A stretch of DNA of 64,000 nucleotides from Latilactobacillus sakei subsp. sakei DSM 20017 = JCM 1157. GTDB lineage: Bacteria > Bacillota > Bacilli > Lactobacillales > Lactobacillaceae. Positions 18,057-28,270 of the stretch are shown one piece after another. The stretch lies in contig NZ_AP017929.1 of NCBI RefSeq assembly GCF_002370355.1, positions 186,001-250,000 of the forward strand, read 5' to 3'. The first letter of the stretch is position 1; each line of letters starts with the position of its first letter. The notes below the pieces were generated by a model. That model saw only the letters and a program-made list of their open reading frames with translations. It made no database searches and had not been told where the DNA came from. Both the position numbers and the translations under genes were made by a program.

Positions 18057-19598
18057 TTAACTTAATTGTTGTGCCACTTGTTTGGCAATCACCATATCAG
18101 TTGGATACGGCGTATCGACACCACGCACCTTCTGATAGGCATCCGCCCCTTTAGCAGCCAATACAACAATGTCCCCTGGTTGGCTTTCTTCGATAGCTTG
18201 TTTAATCGCTGTTGCACGATCGATTTCAACCGTCGTGTCAACCTTATCTTGATCGATACCGGCTAAAATTTCTGCCGCAATGGCAGCTGGATCTTCATAA
18301 CCCGGATCATCGGTCGTTAAAATCGCACGATCTGCATATTCGTTTAAGACTTGCGCAAAGCCTGCCCGTCTTGAAACCCCCTTATCGCCAGGACTCCCAA
18401 CAACCACTAGTAACTTAGGTTGATTGTATTCCTTTTGAAGGAAGCTCAATAGCGCCTTCATACTAGCGTAATTGTGGGCATAATCCACGTAAACTTGACC
18501 ATGACCTTCAACCGCTAGGGTTTCCATCCGGCCTGGAATCTGCAAACGACGAATGCCTTGTTGGGCAGCGATTAAATCAGCACCGCCTAAGGCTGCACCA
18601 ATAATGGCCGCCGTCGCATTACTTTCGTTAAAATCGCCAATCAGCCGTAATTGATAATCTCCAGAAACGCCTAATTGAATCGCCTTTTTAGAAACGGCAG
18701 TTACTTTAAAGCGACTTTCAGCTAAAGTCATGGCTTGATTTTCAAAGCGGAAATCAATGTCCACTGGTTGTGCTGGTTGATAACTCGTGTCCGCAAATAA
18801 GTAGATATTTTCTGGTTCAGTTGTCGTTGTCGCTGCAGCGTACACATCACCGAAGTTTTGTGTTTGCGCGTTAATCACACAGTGCCGTGAATTAACGAGT
18901 AATTGCAATTTACAGTGTAAGTAATCTTCAAAGTTAGGATGTTCATTAGGACCAACATGATCGGGTGAAATGTTCAAGAAGAAACCGACATCAAATGTTA
19001 AACCGTAAACCCGATTTTTCTTATAGGCTTGTGATGACACTTCCATTACCAAGTGCGTCATGCCGTTTTCAACAGCCTGGCGCATATCGTGGAACAAGTC
19101 CAAACTTTCGGGCGTCGTTAAGTCTGACTTAAAACGGTCCTCAGGTTTAGGTCCCAGTACCCGATCAATTGTTGAAAAGAGTGCTGTTTTTTTGTTAGTG
19201 GCATCTTGTAAGATTGATTGTGTGAAGTAAGAAGCAGTCGTCTTCCCTTTAGTCCCCGTGTACGCCACGATGAAGAGGTCGTCTTGTGGATAATCGTAAA
19301 AGGCAGCTGACAAGACAGCCATCGCCTTTTGCACATTCGTCACGATTAACGCGTTCATCCCGTTACCTTCAACAATGGGTTGTTCTGCAACGTAAGTAAC
19401 CGCGCCGGCTTCTTTAGCGTTCGTTAAGAATACGGGGCGGAAATTCCCTTTACAGAAAAAGAGGGTATCTGCTGTCACCTTACGTGAATCATAGGCAATC
19501 CCTGTCATATTCAAGTTTGAATCCCCGTTGAGGGCTACACTTTTTAGTAAATGATGCTCTTTTAAAATTAATGTACATGCATCCAATGTTAAAGCCAT
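18057..19598 (-). CDS. murE: UDP-N-acetylmuramyl peptide ligase MurE (non-DAP type)
   Basis: 513 residues from the ATG at 19596-19598, which follows AGGAGG. The ATP site is YTGTKGKTTAS (about 110-118), with Mur-ligase motifs such as MEVSSQAY, NISPDHVGPNEHP and YVDYAHNYASM. The amino-acid recognition motif is DDPGYEDP, not the DNPR of meso-diaminopimelate enzymes, so a diamino acid other than DAP, probably L-lysine, is added to UDP-MurNAc-L-Ala-D-Glu. This fits the Lys-D-Asp wall of L. sakei-type organisms (family knowledge). The Ser/Gln-rich lipoprotein gene follows closely. Confidence 0.92.
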   Translation of the reverse strand: MALTLDACTLILKEHHLLKSVALNGDSNLNMTGIAYDSRKVTADTLFFCKGNFRPVFLTNAKEAGAVTYVAEQPIVEGNGMNALIVTNVQKAMAVLSAAFYDYPQDDLFIVAYTGTKGKTTASYFTQSILQDATNKKTALFSTIDRVLGPKPEDRFKSDLTTPESLDLFHDMRQAVENGMTHLVMEVSSQAYKKNRVYGLTFDVGFFLNISPDHVGPNEHPNFEDYLHCKLQLLVNSRHCVINAQTQNFGDVYAAATTTTEPENIYLFADTSYQPAQPVDIDFRFENQAMTLAESRFKVTAVSKKAIQLGVSGDYQLRLIGDFNESNATAAIIGAALGGADLIAAQQGIRRLQIPGRMETLAVEGHGQVYVDYAHNYASMKALLSFLQKEYNQPKLLVVVGSPGDKGVSRRAGFAQVLNEYADRAILTTDDPGYEDPAAIAAEILAGIDQDKVDTTVEIDRATAIKQAIEESQPGDIVVLAAKGADAYQKVRGVDTPYPTDMVIAKQVAQQLS

Positions 19599-19693
19599 TT
19601 TCGTCCTCCTAGACTCATTATGAATTGGTTTAATTATAGCATATTCAAGCCTAAACCGATTGAATAATGCTGACAAATCGGCGTTATTATCAC

Positions 19694-19737
19694 TAAAAAA
19701 AGAATGCTTAAACGATCGATTCTCGCTTAAGCATTCC
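19694..19737 (-). terminator. Terminator of dacA
   Basis: GAATGCTTAA and TTAAGCATTC arms, with a T7 run on the minus strand. Confidence 0.85.
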
Positions 19738-19747
19738 TCTGATTTAA

Positions 19748-21061
19748 TTAAAATAAATTAGTGAAAAATTCACGAACACCCGTACCGATTAAGACAAAGA
19801 CATTAGCTTTTGGATCAGCCGTCTTGGTTTGTACTGTATATTGCGGTGTCGTCCCTAAGTAACGGTTTGTCACGCCCGCAATCTTCGGTGTCACTTTACC
19901 GATGACGGCTGCCTTCTTAACAGGAGCCGTTAGTTGGCGCTTTTGACCACCTTGAACCACTTGATACTCCCAATCAATATTAGCAACTTGTGTGCCTTTA
20001 GGAACCCACATTGCAATTGCTTGCGGTGTTTCAAGCGCGACTGTCTTCGTCCGACCATACTTCACATCAGCCGTTGCAAAAGGTTTGATGGTCGCCCCTT
20101 TTTTAACAAGTTGCGTTTGTTGCCAGTTATCAAAAACATATTGCATCACTTTATTGGTTTCAATAAAACGGCGCCCTTTGTCACTACCATTAGCGTGCAT
20201 TACAACGGTTAAAATCCGTTGGCCATCTTTAGTGGCCGTCCCGGTAAAACAATCGCCAGCTTTATCAGTTGTCCCGGTCTTCAGACCGTCGACAACGTAA
20301 TCCTTAGGCGCATTATTTTGGCCTGGTAACATTAAGTTCCAAGTAGCCATCTTCGTTTCGTCGATCGTCTTAGGCCCAAACGTAAAGGCCGTTTGTTTAG
20401 TTGTTTCTAGCACTTCTGGGAAAGTCTTCAATAAGTGTTGGGCCACGATTGCGACTTCTGAAGCACTCATTTCGTTTTCCGCATCAGCGGCACTACCTGG
20501 ATACGTCTCTCCTGTTAAATACTGGTTATTCAACCCAGAAACGGAATATAACTTAGCATCCTTAATGCCCCATTGACTGACTTGTTGGCGCATCAAATCA
20601 ACGAAGTTCTTTTGTGAACCAGCCACTAAATTGGCTAGCATCATTGCTGCATCATTTGCTGAAGCAATCAACATCGCTTGATATAATTCACGAACGCTAT
20701 ACGCCTTATCAGCTTGAAGTGGGACGTTTGTTAACTCCTTGTCCTGGCTCAGCTTATAAATGGCAGCGTCTGGTTTAGTCGTTTGATCCCACTTCAACTT
20801 ACCCTGTTTAATTTGATCTAAGACAATATAGGCGGTGATCATCTTGGTCATCGATGCAATCGGTAAGACTTGGTCAGCATTCTTTTCATACAAAACCTGT
20901 CCTGATTGGGGATCGATTGCAATTGCGGCGCTAGCGTCAACCTGCGGTGTGCTAGTGGCCGTAGCCGCTTGAACACCCTGTTGCGTTGCACTTGTCGCAA
21001 CAGCCACTGGTGTCACTAATAAAAGGCCAGTCATTAAAACCTGTAATATTCTTTTAAACAC
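19748..21061 (-). CDS. dacA: D-alanyl-D-alanine carboxypeptidase (PBP5/DacA type)
   Basis: 437 residues with a cleavable signal peptide (about 1-32). The S11 peptidase motifs are SMTK (active Ser, about residue 70), SAN (about 130) and KTGTT (about 265). A C-terminal beta domain and a final amphipathic helix (VREFFTNLF) resemble the membrane anchor of PBP5. It trims D-Ala from peptidoglycan stem peptides. GTG is the start, with AAGGAG 7 nt upstream. It follows the histidine kinase gene by only 11 nt, so it is in a response regulator-kinase-carboxypeptidase operon and probably an output of that system. Confidence 0.93.
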   Translation of the reverse strand: MFKRILQVLMTGLLLVTPVAVATSATQQGVQAATATSTPQVDASAAIAIDPQSGQVLYEKNADQVLPIASMTKMITAYIVLDQIKQGKLKWDQTTKPDAAIYKLSQDKELTNVPLQADKAYSVRELYQAMLIASANDAAMMLANLVAGSQKNFVDLMRQQVSQWGIKDAKLYSVSGLNNQYLTGETYPGSAADAENEMSASEVAIVAQHLLKTFPEVLETTKQTAFTFGPKTIDETKMATWNLMLPGQNNAPKDYVVDGLKTGTTDKAGDCFTGTATKDGQRILTVVMHANGSDKGRRFIETNKVMQYVFDNWQQTQLVKKGATIKPFATADVKYGRTKTVALETPQAIAMWVPKGTQVANIDWEYQVVQGGQKRQLTAPVKKAAVIGKVTPKIAGVTNRYLGTTPQYTVQTKTADPKANVFVLIGTGVREFFTNLF

Positions 21062-21072
21062 AATGCTACTCC

Positions 21073-22272
21073 TTAACTGTTTTTAGCGGCGCCATTTTGA
21101 GGTTCAATCTGACGTCCTAGTTTTAAAGGTAAGTGTATCACAAAACTAGTCAGTTCTGGGGTGGAATCTGCATAAATATAACCGCCGTGCAAGGCGACAA
21201 TACTTTGCGTGATCGCTAAACCGAGCCCCGTCCCACCGGTTTCTTGTGAACGTGATGCTTCCACGCGATAAAAACGATCGAACAATTGATTTAATGAGTC
21301 ACTTGGAATTTGTTGTCCATCATTGGAGACTTTGATAATCGCCTCTTGACCAACCTTTTCGGCTGATAAAATGATTTGCTTGCCACCTTTGCCATACTTC
21401 AATGCATTGGCAATCAAATTATTGAAAACTCGACCTAACTTTTCAGTGTCAGCTTCCATCATCAATGGTGCCGGTTGGCATTCTACTGTAATCTGCATAT
21501 TTTTCTTCTGGGCTTCTAATTCAAAGCTAGCCGCTAGCTGTTCTAGCATTTGCTCCATATCAAAAGTCGTTTTAGCAATTGGCGTTGAGGTTTGCCGAAC
21601 TTTTGTGTATTCGAATAAGTCTTCAACTAAGACTTTCATTTGTTGGGCCTTCACATAGGCCGTGTGTGTGTACTTGGTTAATTCATCCTTGGTTTGATAC
21701 TGATTATCTTCAATTAAACCTAGGTAACCAATAATGGACGTCAATGGTGTTCGTAAATCATGACTGACGTTGGTGATCAGTTCATCCTTACTCTTTTCAA
21801 TTTTGCGTTCTTCTTCCATTGAGCGAACGGTGCTATCAACCAGTGTATTGACACTGTCAATCACGCGTTGCAAATCGCGATTAACCCGCAAATTGATGCG
21901 GTGTTCTAAGTGACCATCAGCGATGTAATGTAATTCACCAATAACGTGCCACATCTGCATTTGGTGATAGCGGCGAATTAAGCGCCAATAAACCACTAGC
22001 ACATCCGCAATCCCCATCAAAATCACAAACCAGTTTTGCCAACTCCAGATGTGCCAACCATTAGGGCCAATCGCAATCGCATTTTTAATCATCCAAACAC
22101 CACCGCGCAATTGCGGATTATTGACGATTGCTTGTTGCAATAGGACCATAATTGATAAATTTAACAACAATAAAAGGATCACCGTAATGATCCCCTCAGC
22201 AAACAACTCACTCTTTTCTTTGACAGTGAGTTGTACTTTTTTAAAATCTTGCCCGACTTGATATTCGTTCAT
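21073..22272 (-). CDS. Sensor histidine kinase (VanS-like)
   Basis: 399 residues. There are two membrane helices (about 25-48 and 78-98) with a short outside loop, then HAMP (about 100-155). The phosphoacceptor H-box VSHDLRTPLTS is near residue 168, with N-box NNLIANALKYG and G-box GGTGLGLAI. Its start overlaps the response regulator stop as TAATG, and dacA follows after 11 nt. It likely senses envelope stress or a cell-wall state; the signal is unknown. Confidence 0.92.
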   Translation of the reverse strand: MNEYQVGQDFKKVQLTVKEKSELFAEGIITVILLLLLNLSIMVLLQQAIVNNPQLRGGVWMIKNAIAIGPNGWHIWSWQNWFVILMGIADVLVVYWRLIRRYHQMQMWHVIGELHYIADGHLEHRINLRVNRDLQRVIDSVNTLVDSTVRSMEEERKIEKSKDELITNVSHDLRTPLTSIIGYLGLIEDNQYQTKDELTKYTHTAYVKAQQMKVLVEDLFEYTKVRQTSTPIAKTTFDMEQMLEQLAASFELEAQKKNMQITVECQPAPLMMEADTEKLGRVFNNLIANALKYGKGGKQIILSAEKVGQEAIIKVSNDGQQIPSDSLNQLFDRFYRVEASRSQETGGTGLGLAITQSIVALHGGYIYADSTPELTSFVIHLPLKLGRQIEPQNGAAKNS

Positions 22273-22958
22273 TAGACCTCGACCTTATATCCGACACCCC
22301 AGACGGTTTCAATCACTTTTTCGCCGTCGGTTGCTTCTTCGATTTTATCCCGTAAATGACTGACATGGACCATTACGGTTTTAGCTGACACAATACTTTC
22401 TTGCTTCCAAACCCGTTCAAAAATATCATCCGCTGAAAAGACCCGGTTAGGATGGCTCGCTAAGAGATATAAAATCCCGAATTCAAGCGCCGTTAATTGG
22501 ATTTGTTTGCCCGCAATCGTTGTCACCTCATGTGAATCGCGCTTAATCACAAGTGGCCCAACTTCTAGAATATCAGGCACTTCGTTTGTCACCTGTTGTT
22601 GGCTGCGCCGCAATAATGATTTCACCCGTGCCATCACTTCAAGCGGATTGAATGGTTTAGATACATAGTCATCCGCACCTGTGATGAGGCCTTGAATTTT
22701 GTCCATATCCGTTGTTTTGGCAGAAACCACCAAAATCGGCACTTGTGAATCCTTGCGAACCGCTTTGATAACTTCAATCCCGCTCATATTCGGCATCATA
22801 ATATCTAAAATCATTAAATCAATGCCCGGATTAGTGGCAATTTTAGTCAAAGCTTCCTTGCCGGTAAAAGCCTGAATGGGGTCATAACCTTCATTTTTGA
22901 CATAAATACTGAGTAGTTCAACAATTTCTTTATCATCATCAACAATTAGAATTTTCAT
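22272..22958 (-). CDS. Response regulator, OmpR/VanR family
   Basis: 228 residues. The receiver domain (about 1-118) has the acidic pair in KILIVDDDKEIV, the phospho-Asp in LMILDIMMPNMSG and a conserved Lys in DYVSKPF. An OmpR-type winged helix follows (about 130-228; LTALEFGILYLLASHPNRVFS...TVMVHVSHLRDKIE, VWGVGYKVEV). I start at 22958 (GAGG 8 nt upstream); the longer frame to 23078 reaches into the guaB terminator. It is the first gene of the operon with the kinase and dacA. Confidence 0.93.
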   Translation of the reverse strand: MKILIVDDDKEIVELLSIYVKNEGYDPIQAFTGKEALTKIATNPGIDLMILDIMMPNMSGIEVIKAVRKDSQVPILVVSAKTTDMDKIQGLITGADDYVSKPFNPLEVMARVKSLLRRSQQQVTNEVPDILEVGPLVIKRDSHEVTTIAGKQIQLTALEFGILYLLASHPNRVFSADDIFERVWKQESIVSAKTVMVHVSHLRDKIEEATDGEKVIETVWGVGYKVEV

Positions 22959-23062
22959 ATTAATTACCTCATTTAATTTAAACACGTTTGAGTGATTCGC
23001 TATTATTGTAACAAAGAATTGGATTGTTAAGGGTAAAGAATTCTTTAAATCCACCCATAAAA

Positions 23063-23102
23063 AAGACGCCGGCGACAAAATTAAATTTGCCCCAGCGCCT
23101 TC
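23063..23102. terminator. Terminator of guaB
   Basis: AAGACGCCGGCGACAAA pairs imperfectly with TTTGCCCCAGCGCCTT around ATTAAA, just downstream of the guaB stop. It belongs to the recurrent GACAAAAT...TTTGTC terminator type. Confidence 0.75.
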
Positions 23103-23116
23103 ATTTTAACATAGGT

Positions 23117-24619
<1,503 letters not shown>

Positions 24620-24640
24620 TTAATCGGCCATCAATCAACT

Positions 24641-24653
24641 AAATGTTCGTATT
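24641..24653 (-). promoter_or_regulatory. PurBox-like site in the guaB leader
   Basis: The minus strand TAATACGAACATT keeps the CGAAC core of AWWWCCGAACWWT with two mismatches. It lies downstream of the predicted transcription start. Confidence 0.5.
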
Positions 24654-24688
24654 AACCATCATGATTAACTGATTTAAAATTTGATAAA

Positions 24689-24717
24689 ATATTAGCAGAT
24701 TTTTCAGTAAAGGTCAA
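24689..24717 (-). promoter_or_regulatory. guaB promoter
   Basis: -35 TTGACC (24712-24717), 17-bp spacer, -10 TAATAT (24689-24694), minus strand. Confidence 0.72.
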
Positions 24718-24763
24718 TGGGCTCTTACTAAAAACTCATTTTACGGTCAATTGTCTTTAAACA

Positions 24764-24776
24764 GTTTCCGAACATT
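24764..24776 (+). promoter_or_regulatory. PurBox upstream of guaB
   Basis: GTTTCCGAACATT matches the PurBox AWWWCCGAACWWT at 12 of 13 positions. It is about 50 bp upstream of the guaB -35, the kind of distance used by the PurR activator in Lactococcus. Confidence 0.65.
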
Positions 24777-24846
24777 CAAAATAAAGGTGCATATCATCAA
24801 TCTTCGTTATACAATAGAAGTAACTTATTACAAAGGATGGATTGGC

Positions 24847-25644
24847 ATGCAAGAACAACAACGGGTTTTAAATTTAACACGTAGCTATAATCTTCGCGAA
24901 CTAGGTGGTTATCCAACCGTCGACGGTAAGACCGTTAAATGGCATAAATTGCTGCGCTCAGGCAGTCTTAACGCACTAACCGCAACAGACATTGAGGACC
25001 TCCTAAATTACGGTGTTGCTTATGATGTTGACTTCCGTTCCCGTCATGAAATTAAGGTTGCCCCAGATCCATTTGACGACAGCCAATTAACTTATCATCG
25101 TCTTTCGGTATTTCCGTTTACCGATCAAGCAGACACCCCTAAAAAACCAGCGAAAAAGGGATTATTTCATCTCTTTAGTAAAAAAGAACCTGCTACACCC
25201 GAACGTTCAAGCATGGACAGAATGTACGAACAATTAGTCACAGACTCTCACGCACAAGCGGCTTACCGCGACCTCTTTACCGTATTATTGAATAACCACG
25301 GCAATGACGGTGCGGTCCTTTATCACTGCTCAGCTGGCAAAGATCGAACTGGGATTGGTACAATGCTCATCCTTAGCGCATTAGGCGTAGACTGGGCAAC
25401 CATTGCGGATGATTTCGTCCTTTCAAACGAAGTCCTAGGTTTAACAACAACCGCGCCCACTCGCATCAGCAGCAATGACGCCCAAGTCGCCGCAATGAAT
25501 GGCAAAAGCGTTTCAAAAGCCCATCTCGAACTCGTCAGAGAAACGATTGAACACCATTACGGCAATATGGACAACTACTTAGCCCAAGCAATGGCCCTCA
25601 AACCAGAAGAAATAGCACAATTAAAGAAGGACTACTTGGAATAG
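24847..25644 (+). CDS. Tyrosine/dual-specificity protein phosphatase (LipA/IphP-like)
   Basis: 265 residues. The N-terminus NLTRSYNLRELGGYPTVDGK with LLRSGSLNALT is typical of bacterial Tyr_phosphatase_2 proteins. The P-loop HCSAGKDRTG (about 160-169) carries the catalytic Cys and Arg, and YDVDFRSRHEI holds the upstream Asp/Arg. A lysine-rich insertion (about 97-117) separates the halves. Substrates may be phosphotyrosine proteins or phosphoinositides; this is unknown. The ATG at 24847 is chosen with AAAGGA upstream; the frame extends to a TTG at 24751 across the PurBox region, which is unlikely to be coding. A structured repeat starts immediately after the stop. Confidence 0.88.
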   Translation: MQEQQRVLNLTRSYNLRELGGYPTVDGKTVKWHKLLRSGSLNALTATDIEDLLNYGVAYDVDFRSRHEIKVAPDPFDDSQLTYHRLSVFPFTDQADTPKKPAKKGLFHLFSKKEPATPERSSMDRMYEQLVTDSHAQAAYRDLFTVLLNNHGNDGAVLYHCSAGKDRTGIGTMLILSALGVDWATIADDFVLSNEVLGLTTTAPTRISSNDAQVAAMNGKSVSKAHLELVRETIEHHYGNMDNYLAQAMALKPEEIAQLKKDYLE

Positions 25645-25763
25645 AGTGCCTTTCAAAGTGGTTATGTTCTGAGGATTAGCACAGTATCGTGAATAAGCGA
25701 CACAGTCGATTATTTGCGGTACGGCGCTAAACGCAGGAACATACTTTGAATGGCACGTTTTAG
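25645..25763 (+). repeat. 3'-UTR structured repeat element, copy B1 (after the tyrosine phosphatase)
   Basis: It starts on the base after the TAG stop. Conserved blocks are AGTGCC, GGTTATGTTCTGAGGATTAGC, AATAAGCGACACAGTCGATT, CGCTAAACGCAGGAA and GGCACGTTTTAG. Complementary arms are TTCAAAGT with ACTTTGAA, and ATGTTC with GAACAT. It is on the same strand as the gene and upstream of the terminator at 25875-25917. Confidence 0.85.
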
Positions 25764-25862
25764 ATAGAGTGGCGAATTAGCGATGTAATCGCTAGTTTGA
25801 CAATCGTCGTTAAGCGCAGAAATCTAGCTTCAATGGCACGTTTCAGCTAGAGTGCCCCCTTT
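25764..25862 (+). repeat. Partial tandem copies B2/B3 of the 3'-UTR element
   Basis: Directly after B1, AGAGTGG joins GAATTAGCGATGTAATCGCTAG, GTCGTTAAGCGCAGAAA and AATGGCACGTTTCAGCTAG: a second unit lacking most of its left arm. AGAGTGCC plus TTTCAAAG at about 25848-25866 looks like the start of a third unit that runs into the terminator. The rest of 25918-26045 shows only AT-rich sequence before the next gene. Confidence 0.7.
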
Positions 25863-25874
25863 CAAAGAGACACC

Positions 25875-25917
25875 AAAAGAGGTGCCCCCAAAATTAATTT
25901 TGGGGGCACCTCTTTTT
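25875..25917 (+). terminator. Terminator of the tyrosine phosphatase transcript
   Basis: AAAAGAGGTGCCCCCAAAA and its exact complement (19 bp) flank a short TTAA loop, followed by T5. Confidence 0.93.
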
Positions 25918-26045
25918 ACCGTTTTTAGAGCAATTACCGCTCTTCCATAAGTTAATTATGCGCGCTTTTTCATGTGATTACAAGACTGTTCTTTTCACAG
26001 CTAGCTTGCTACACTAGGTAAACAACTTTGTAAGGGGCTGATTGC

Positions 26046-28094
26046 ATGACAACCGATTTCGAACAAGAACAAACCCACTTAACCACAATTTATCAACAAC
26101 TAACGGCCACTTTAGCGGTCATCAACGATGCCCAATCACAGAATCATCAGGCCGGTAACACCATTAAGGCCCAGATCACCGGCGAAGCTAAACTCAACTT
26201 TGATTCATATGCCGATAACCTCGACACCTTTGCCGCCCTAGAAACTATCAATAAAGAAATCGATATGCTCAACCTCAAAACCGATTCATTGATTGCTAGA
26301 AAAGACGAAACGTTACGCCTTTTAGAACAACCTTACTTTGCCAAAATCACACTAACCTTCCCGGAAGAAATTGACAATGAGGACTTCTATCTCGGTTCAG
26401 CTAGTTATATCAATCAAGATGGCGAACCTGTTATTTTTGATTGGCGTTCACCAATCGCTGATGTTTATTATCAACAGACATTCGGCCCCACGAGTTACCA
26501 AGCTAACGGCCGCCAAATCCCGGTAACTTTAAATCAACGGCGCCAATTTCAAATTCAAGCTGACCAATTAATTGATTTCTTCGATACCCAAATCGCGATT
26601 GAAGACCCACTATTATTAGCAACGCTAAAAGAAGCTAAAACAACCCAAATGAGTGCCATTACCGCGACAATTCAAAAAGAACAAAATGCGATTATTCGCC
26701 AACAAACGACTGACCACCTCCTAATCGATGGCATTGCCGGCAGTGGTAAAACGTCCGTTATTTTTCAACGAATTGCCTATATCCTCTATCGGCAACGTAA
26801 GGAACTAGCGCTCAACGAAGTGTTGATGATTTCACCTAACCGTCTTTTTCAGGATTACATTGCCCAAGTTTTACCAGATCTTGGTGAACAAACACCGGTC
26901 AACCTCACTTTGCAACAACTATTAGCGCAGTTGCTGCCAGAAGAGTTGGCAGATCTTCCGATTGCAGCACAACCGGTTACCCTAGCTATTGACCAACTAA
27001 CATTGCAAGCAAGCGACTTCCAGTCATTAAATAGCGGCTTACCCTTCACGATTGACGCCGCTACTAGTTATCAATTTTTCTTGAAGACGCCGGTGGATGC
27101 ACCATTGGACAAACGCATTCAAGCCACCCAACAACAACTCACAAGTTATCTACAGGAACAATTAATAACAATCGCCAAAACCCCCACGACTTTAACGCGT
27201 TTAGAAAGCTTAACGGAAACCGAACAGCAACAAACCTTCGGACGCTTAATTCGCGAGGACGAACCATTAGCACCGCTCGCTTTAAAAATGGTCCGCTATG
27301 ATTACCAAGATTTATCTGAGCAATTGTACGATTATCAGTGGTTGGCCTTTGAACAAATTATTGCGCGCCAATCAACTATGGATGCCGTAATTGCAGCACA
27401 AGTTTACAGTTATTTAACGCAGCGCGTTTTCCCAAAAGTTAAACAAGTCTTCATCGATGAAGTGCAAGACTATCACGCTAGCACATTACACCTTTTTAAA
27501 CAGCTTTTCCCCAAGGCGCAATTCACCATCTTCGGTGATCAACATCAAAGTATTACACCTCATAAAATTCAATTCAGTAAACTGCCCGCGATTTTTCCTA
27601 ATCTAAAAACCCAAGCATTGCGGACGAGTTACCGCTCATCCGGTGCGATTACCGCGTTATTCAGTCAGTTATTCCCTGACTTAACCGATGTTCACGCGGT
27701 CCAACCGCACGGTGTTCAACCAACTTATCTGAGTGCGACTAATGACGCGGACTACCTGGCGCAAATTCAAACGCAAATTGATCAACTGCCTACTGACCAA
27801 ACATTAGCGATTATCACCCCCGCCGGTCAGTTTGATGAGCGCCTTTTAAAATTAAAAGATGTCCACCACTTATCCACAGAAACGACCACCCTCCCCGAAA
27901 GTGGTGCCTTCACATTACCATTAACACTCGCTAAAGGTTTGGAATTTGATAACGTCTTGTTATACGACTTAACCAATGACTACTACACTGAACCAACAGT
28001 AGGACGTAACCGCCTCTACACCGCTATTTCAAGAGCGACACACCGCTTAACGCTCAGCGCACTCGGCACCTTACCGAATGCATTAAATGCATAA
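26046..28094 (+). CDS. HelD-like superfamily 1 helicase / RNA polymerase recycling factor
   Basis: 682 residues. An N-terminal helical region (about 1-100) is followed by the HelD segment QPYFAKITLTF...FDWRSPIADVYYQQTFG, then ITATIQKEQNAIIR, Walker A GIAGSGKTS (about 232-240), Walker B VFIDEVQDYH (about 472-480), FGDQHQSI, RTSYRSS and a C-terminal helicase motif (LAKGLEFDNVLLYD, RNRLYTAISRATHRL). HelD removes stalled RNA polymerase from DNA rather than unwinding it. It is somewhat shorter than B. subtilis HelD (about 774). It ends in a strong terminator at 28097-28144 and is not in an operon. Confidence 0.87.
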   Translation: MTTDFEQEQTHLTTIYQQLTATLAVINDAQSQNHQAGNTIKAQITGEAKLNFDSYADNLDTFAALETINKEIDMLNLKTDSLIARKDETLRLLEQPYFAKITLTFPEEIDNEDFYLGSASYINQDGEPVIFDWRSPIADVYYQQTFGPTSYQANGRQIPVTLNQRRQFQIQADQLIDFFDTQIAIEDPLLLATLKEAKTTQMSAITATIQKEQNAIIRQQTTDHLLIDGIAGSGKTSVIFQRIAYILYRQRKELALNEVLMISPNRLFQDYIAQVLPDLGEQTPVNLTLQQLLAQLLPEELADLPIAAQPVTLAIDQLTLQASDFQSLNSGLPFTIDAATSYQFFLKTPVDAPLDKRIQATQQQLTSYLQEQLITIAKTPTTLTRLESLTETEQQQTFGRLIREDEPLAPLALKMVRYDYQDLSEQLYDYQWLAFEQIIARQSTMDAVIAAQVYSYLTQRVFPKVKQVFIDEVQDYHASTLHLFKQLFPKAQFTIFGDQHQSITPHKIQFSKLPAIFPNLKTQALRTSYRSSGAITALFSQLFPDLTDVHAVQPHGVQPTYLSATNDADYLAQIQTQIDQLPTDQTLAIITPAGQFDERLLKLKDVHHLSTETTTLPESGAFTLPLTLAKGLEFDNVLLYDLTNDYYTEPTVGRNRLYTAISRATHRLTLSALGTLPNALNA

Positions 28095-28096
28095 TC

Positions 28097-28144
28097 AAAA
28101 AATCCCGGTTCAGCCAATATAAAATGGCTGAACCGGGATTTTTT
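28097..28144. terminator. Bidirectional terminator (HelD-like gene / ABC exporter operon)
   Basis: AAAAAATCCCGGTTCAGCCA and its complement flank a short ATATAAAA loop, with T-runs on both strands. Confidence 0.93.
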
Positions 28145-28148
28145 GGAG

Positions 28149-28269
28149 GCTTGAAACGTGTTCCTTCAGCCATATCCTTCCGGTTAGCTACGAATCACAA
28201 ATGATCGACTTCGTCGCTCATTCGCAATCCACTGCTAATCCTCAGGATATAACCGGCTGAACTCACACT
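28149..28269 (-). repeat. 3'-UTR structured repeat element, copy C (after ABC exporter operon)
   Basis: On the minus strand it starts within 2 nt of the stop of the 28271-30064 gene: GAGTGTG, then GTTCAGCCGGTTATATCC, GAGGATTAGC, GAGCGACGAAGTCGATCATT, GTAGCTAACCGGAAGG and ACACGTTTC. Pairing arms are TTCAGCC with GGCTGAA and ATATCC with GGATAT. Their sequence differs from copies A and B but the pairing is kept. The terminator at 28097-28144 follows. Confidence 0.85.
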
Positions 28270-28270
28270 C

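Noticed and set aside
25600-26045. Short CRISPR-like array in the repeated region after the phosphatase
   Set aside because: Units are unequal, imperfect and internally palindromic, with no constant-length spacers and no cas genes.
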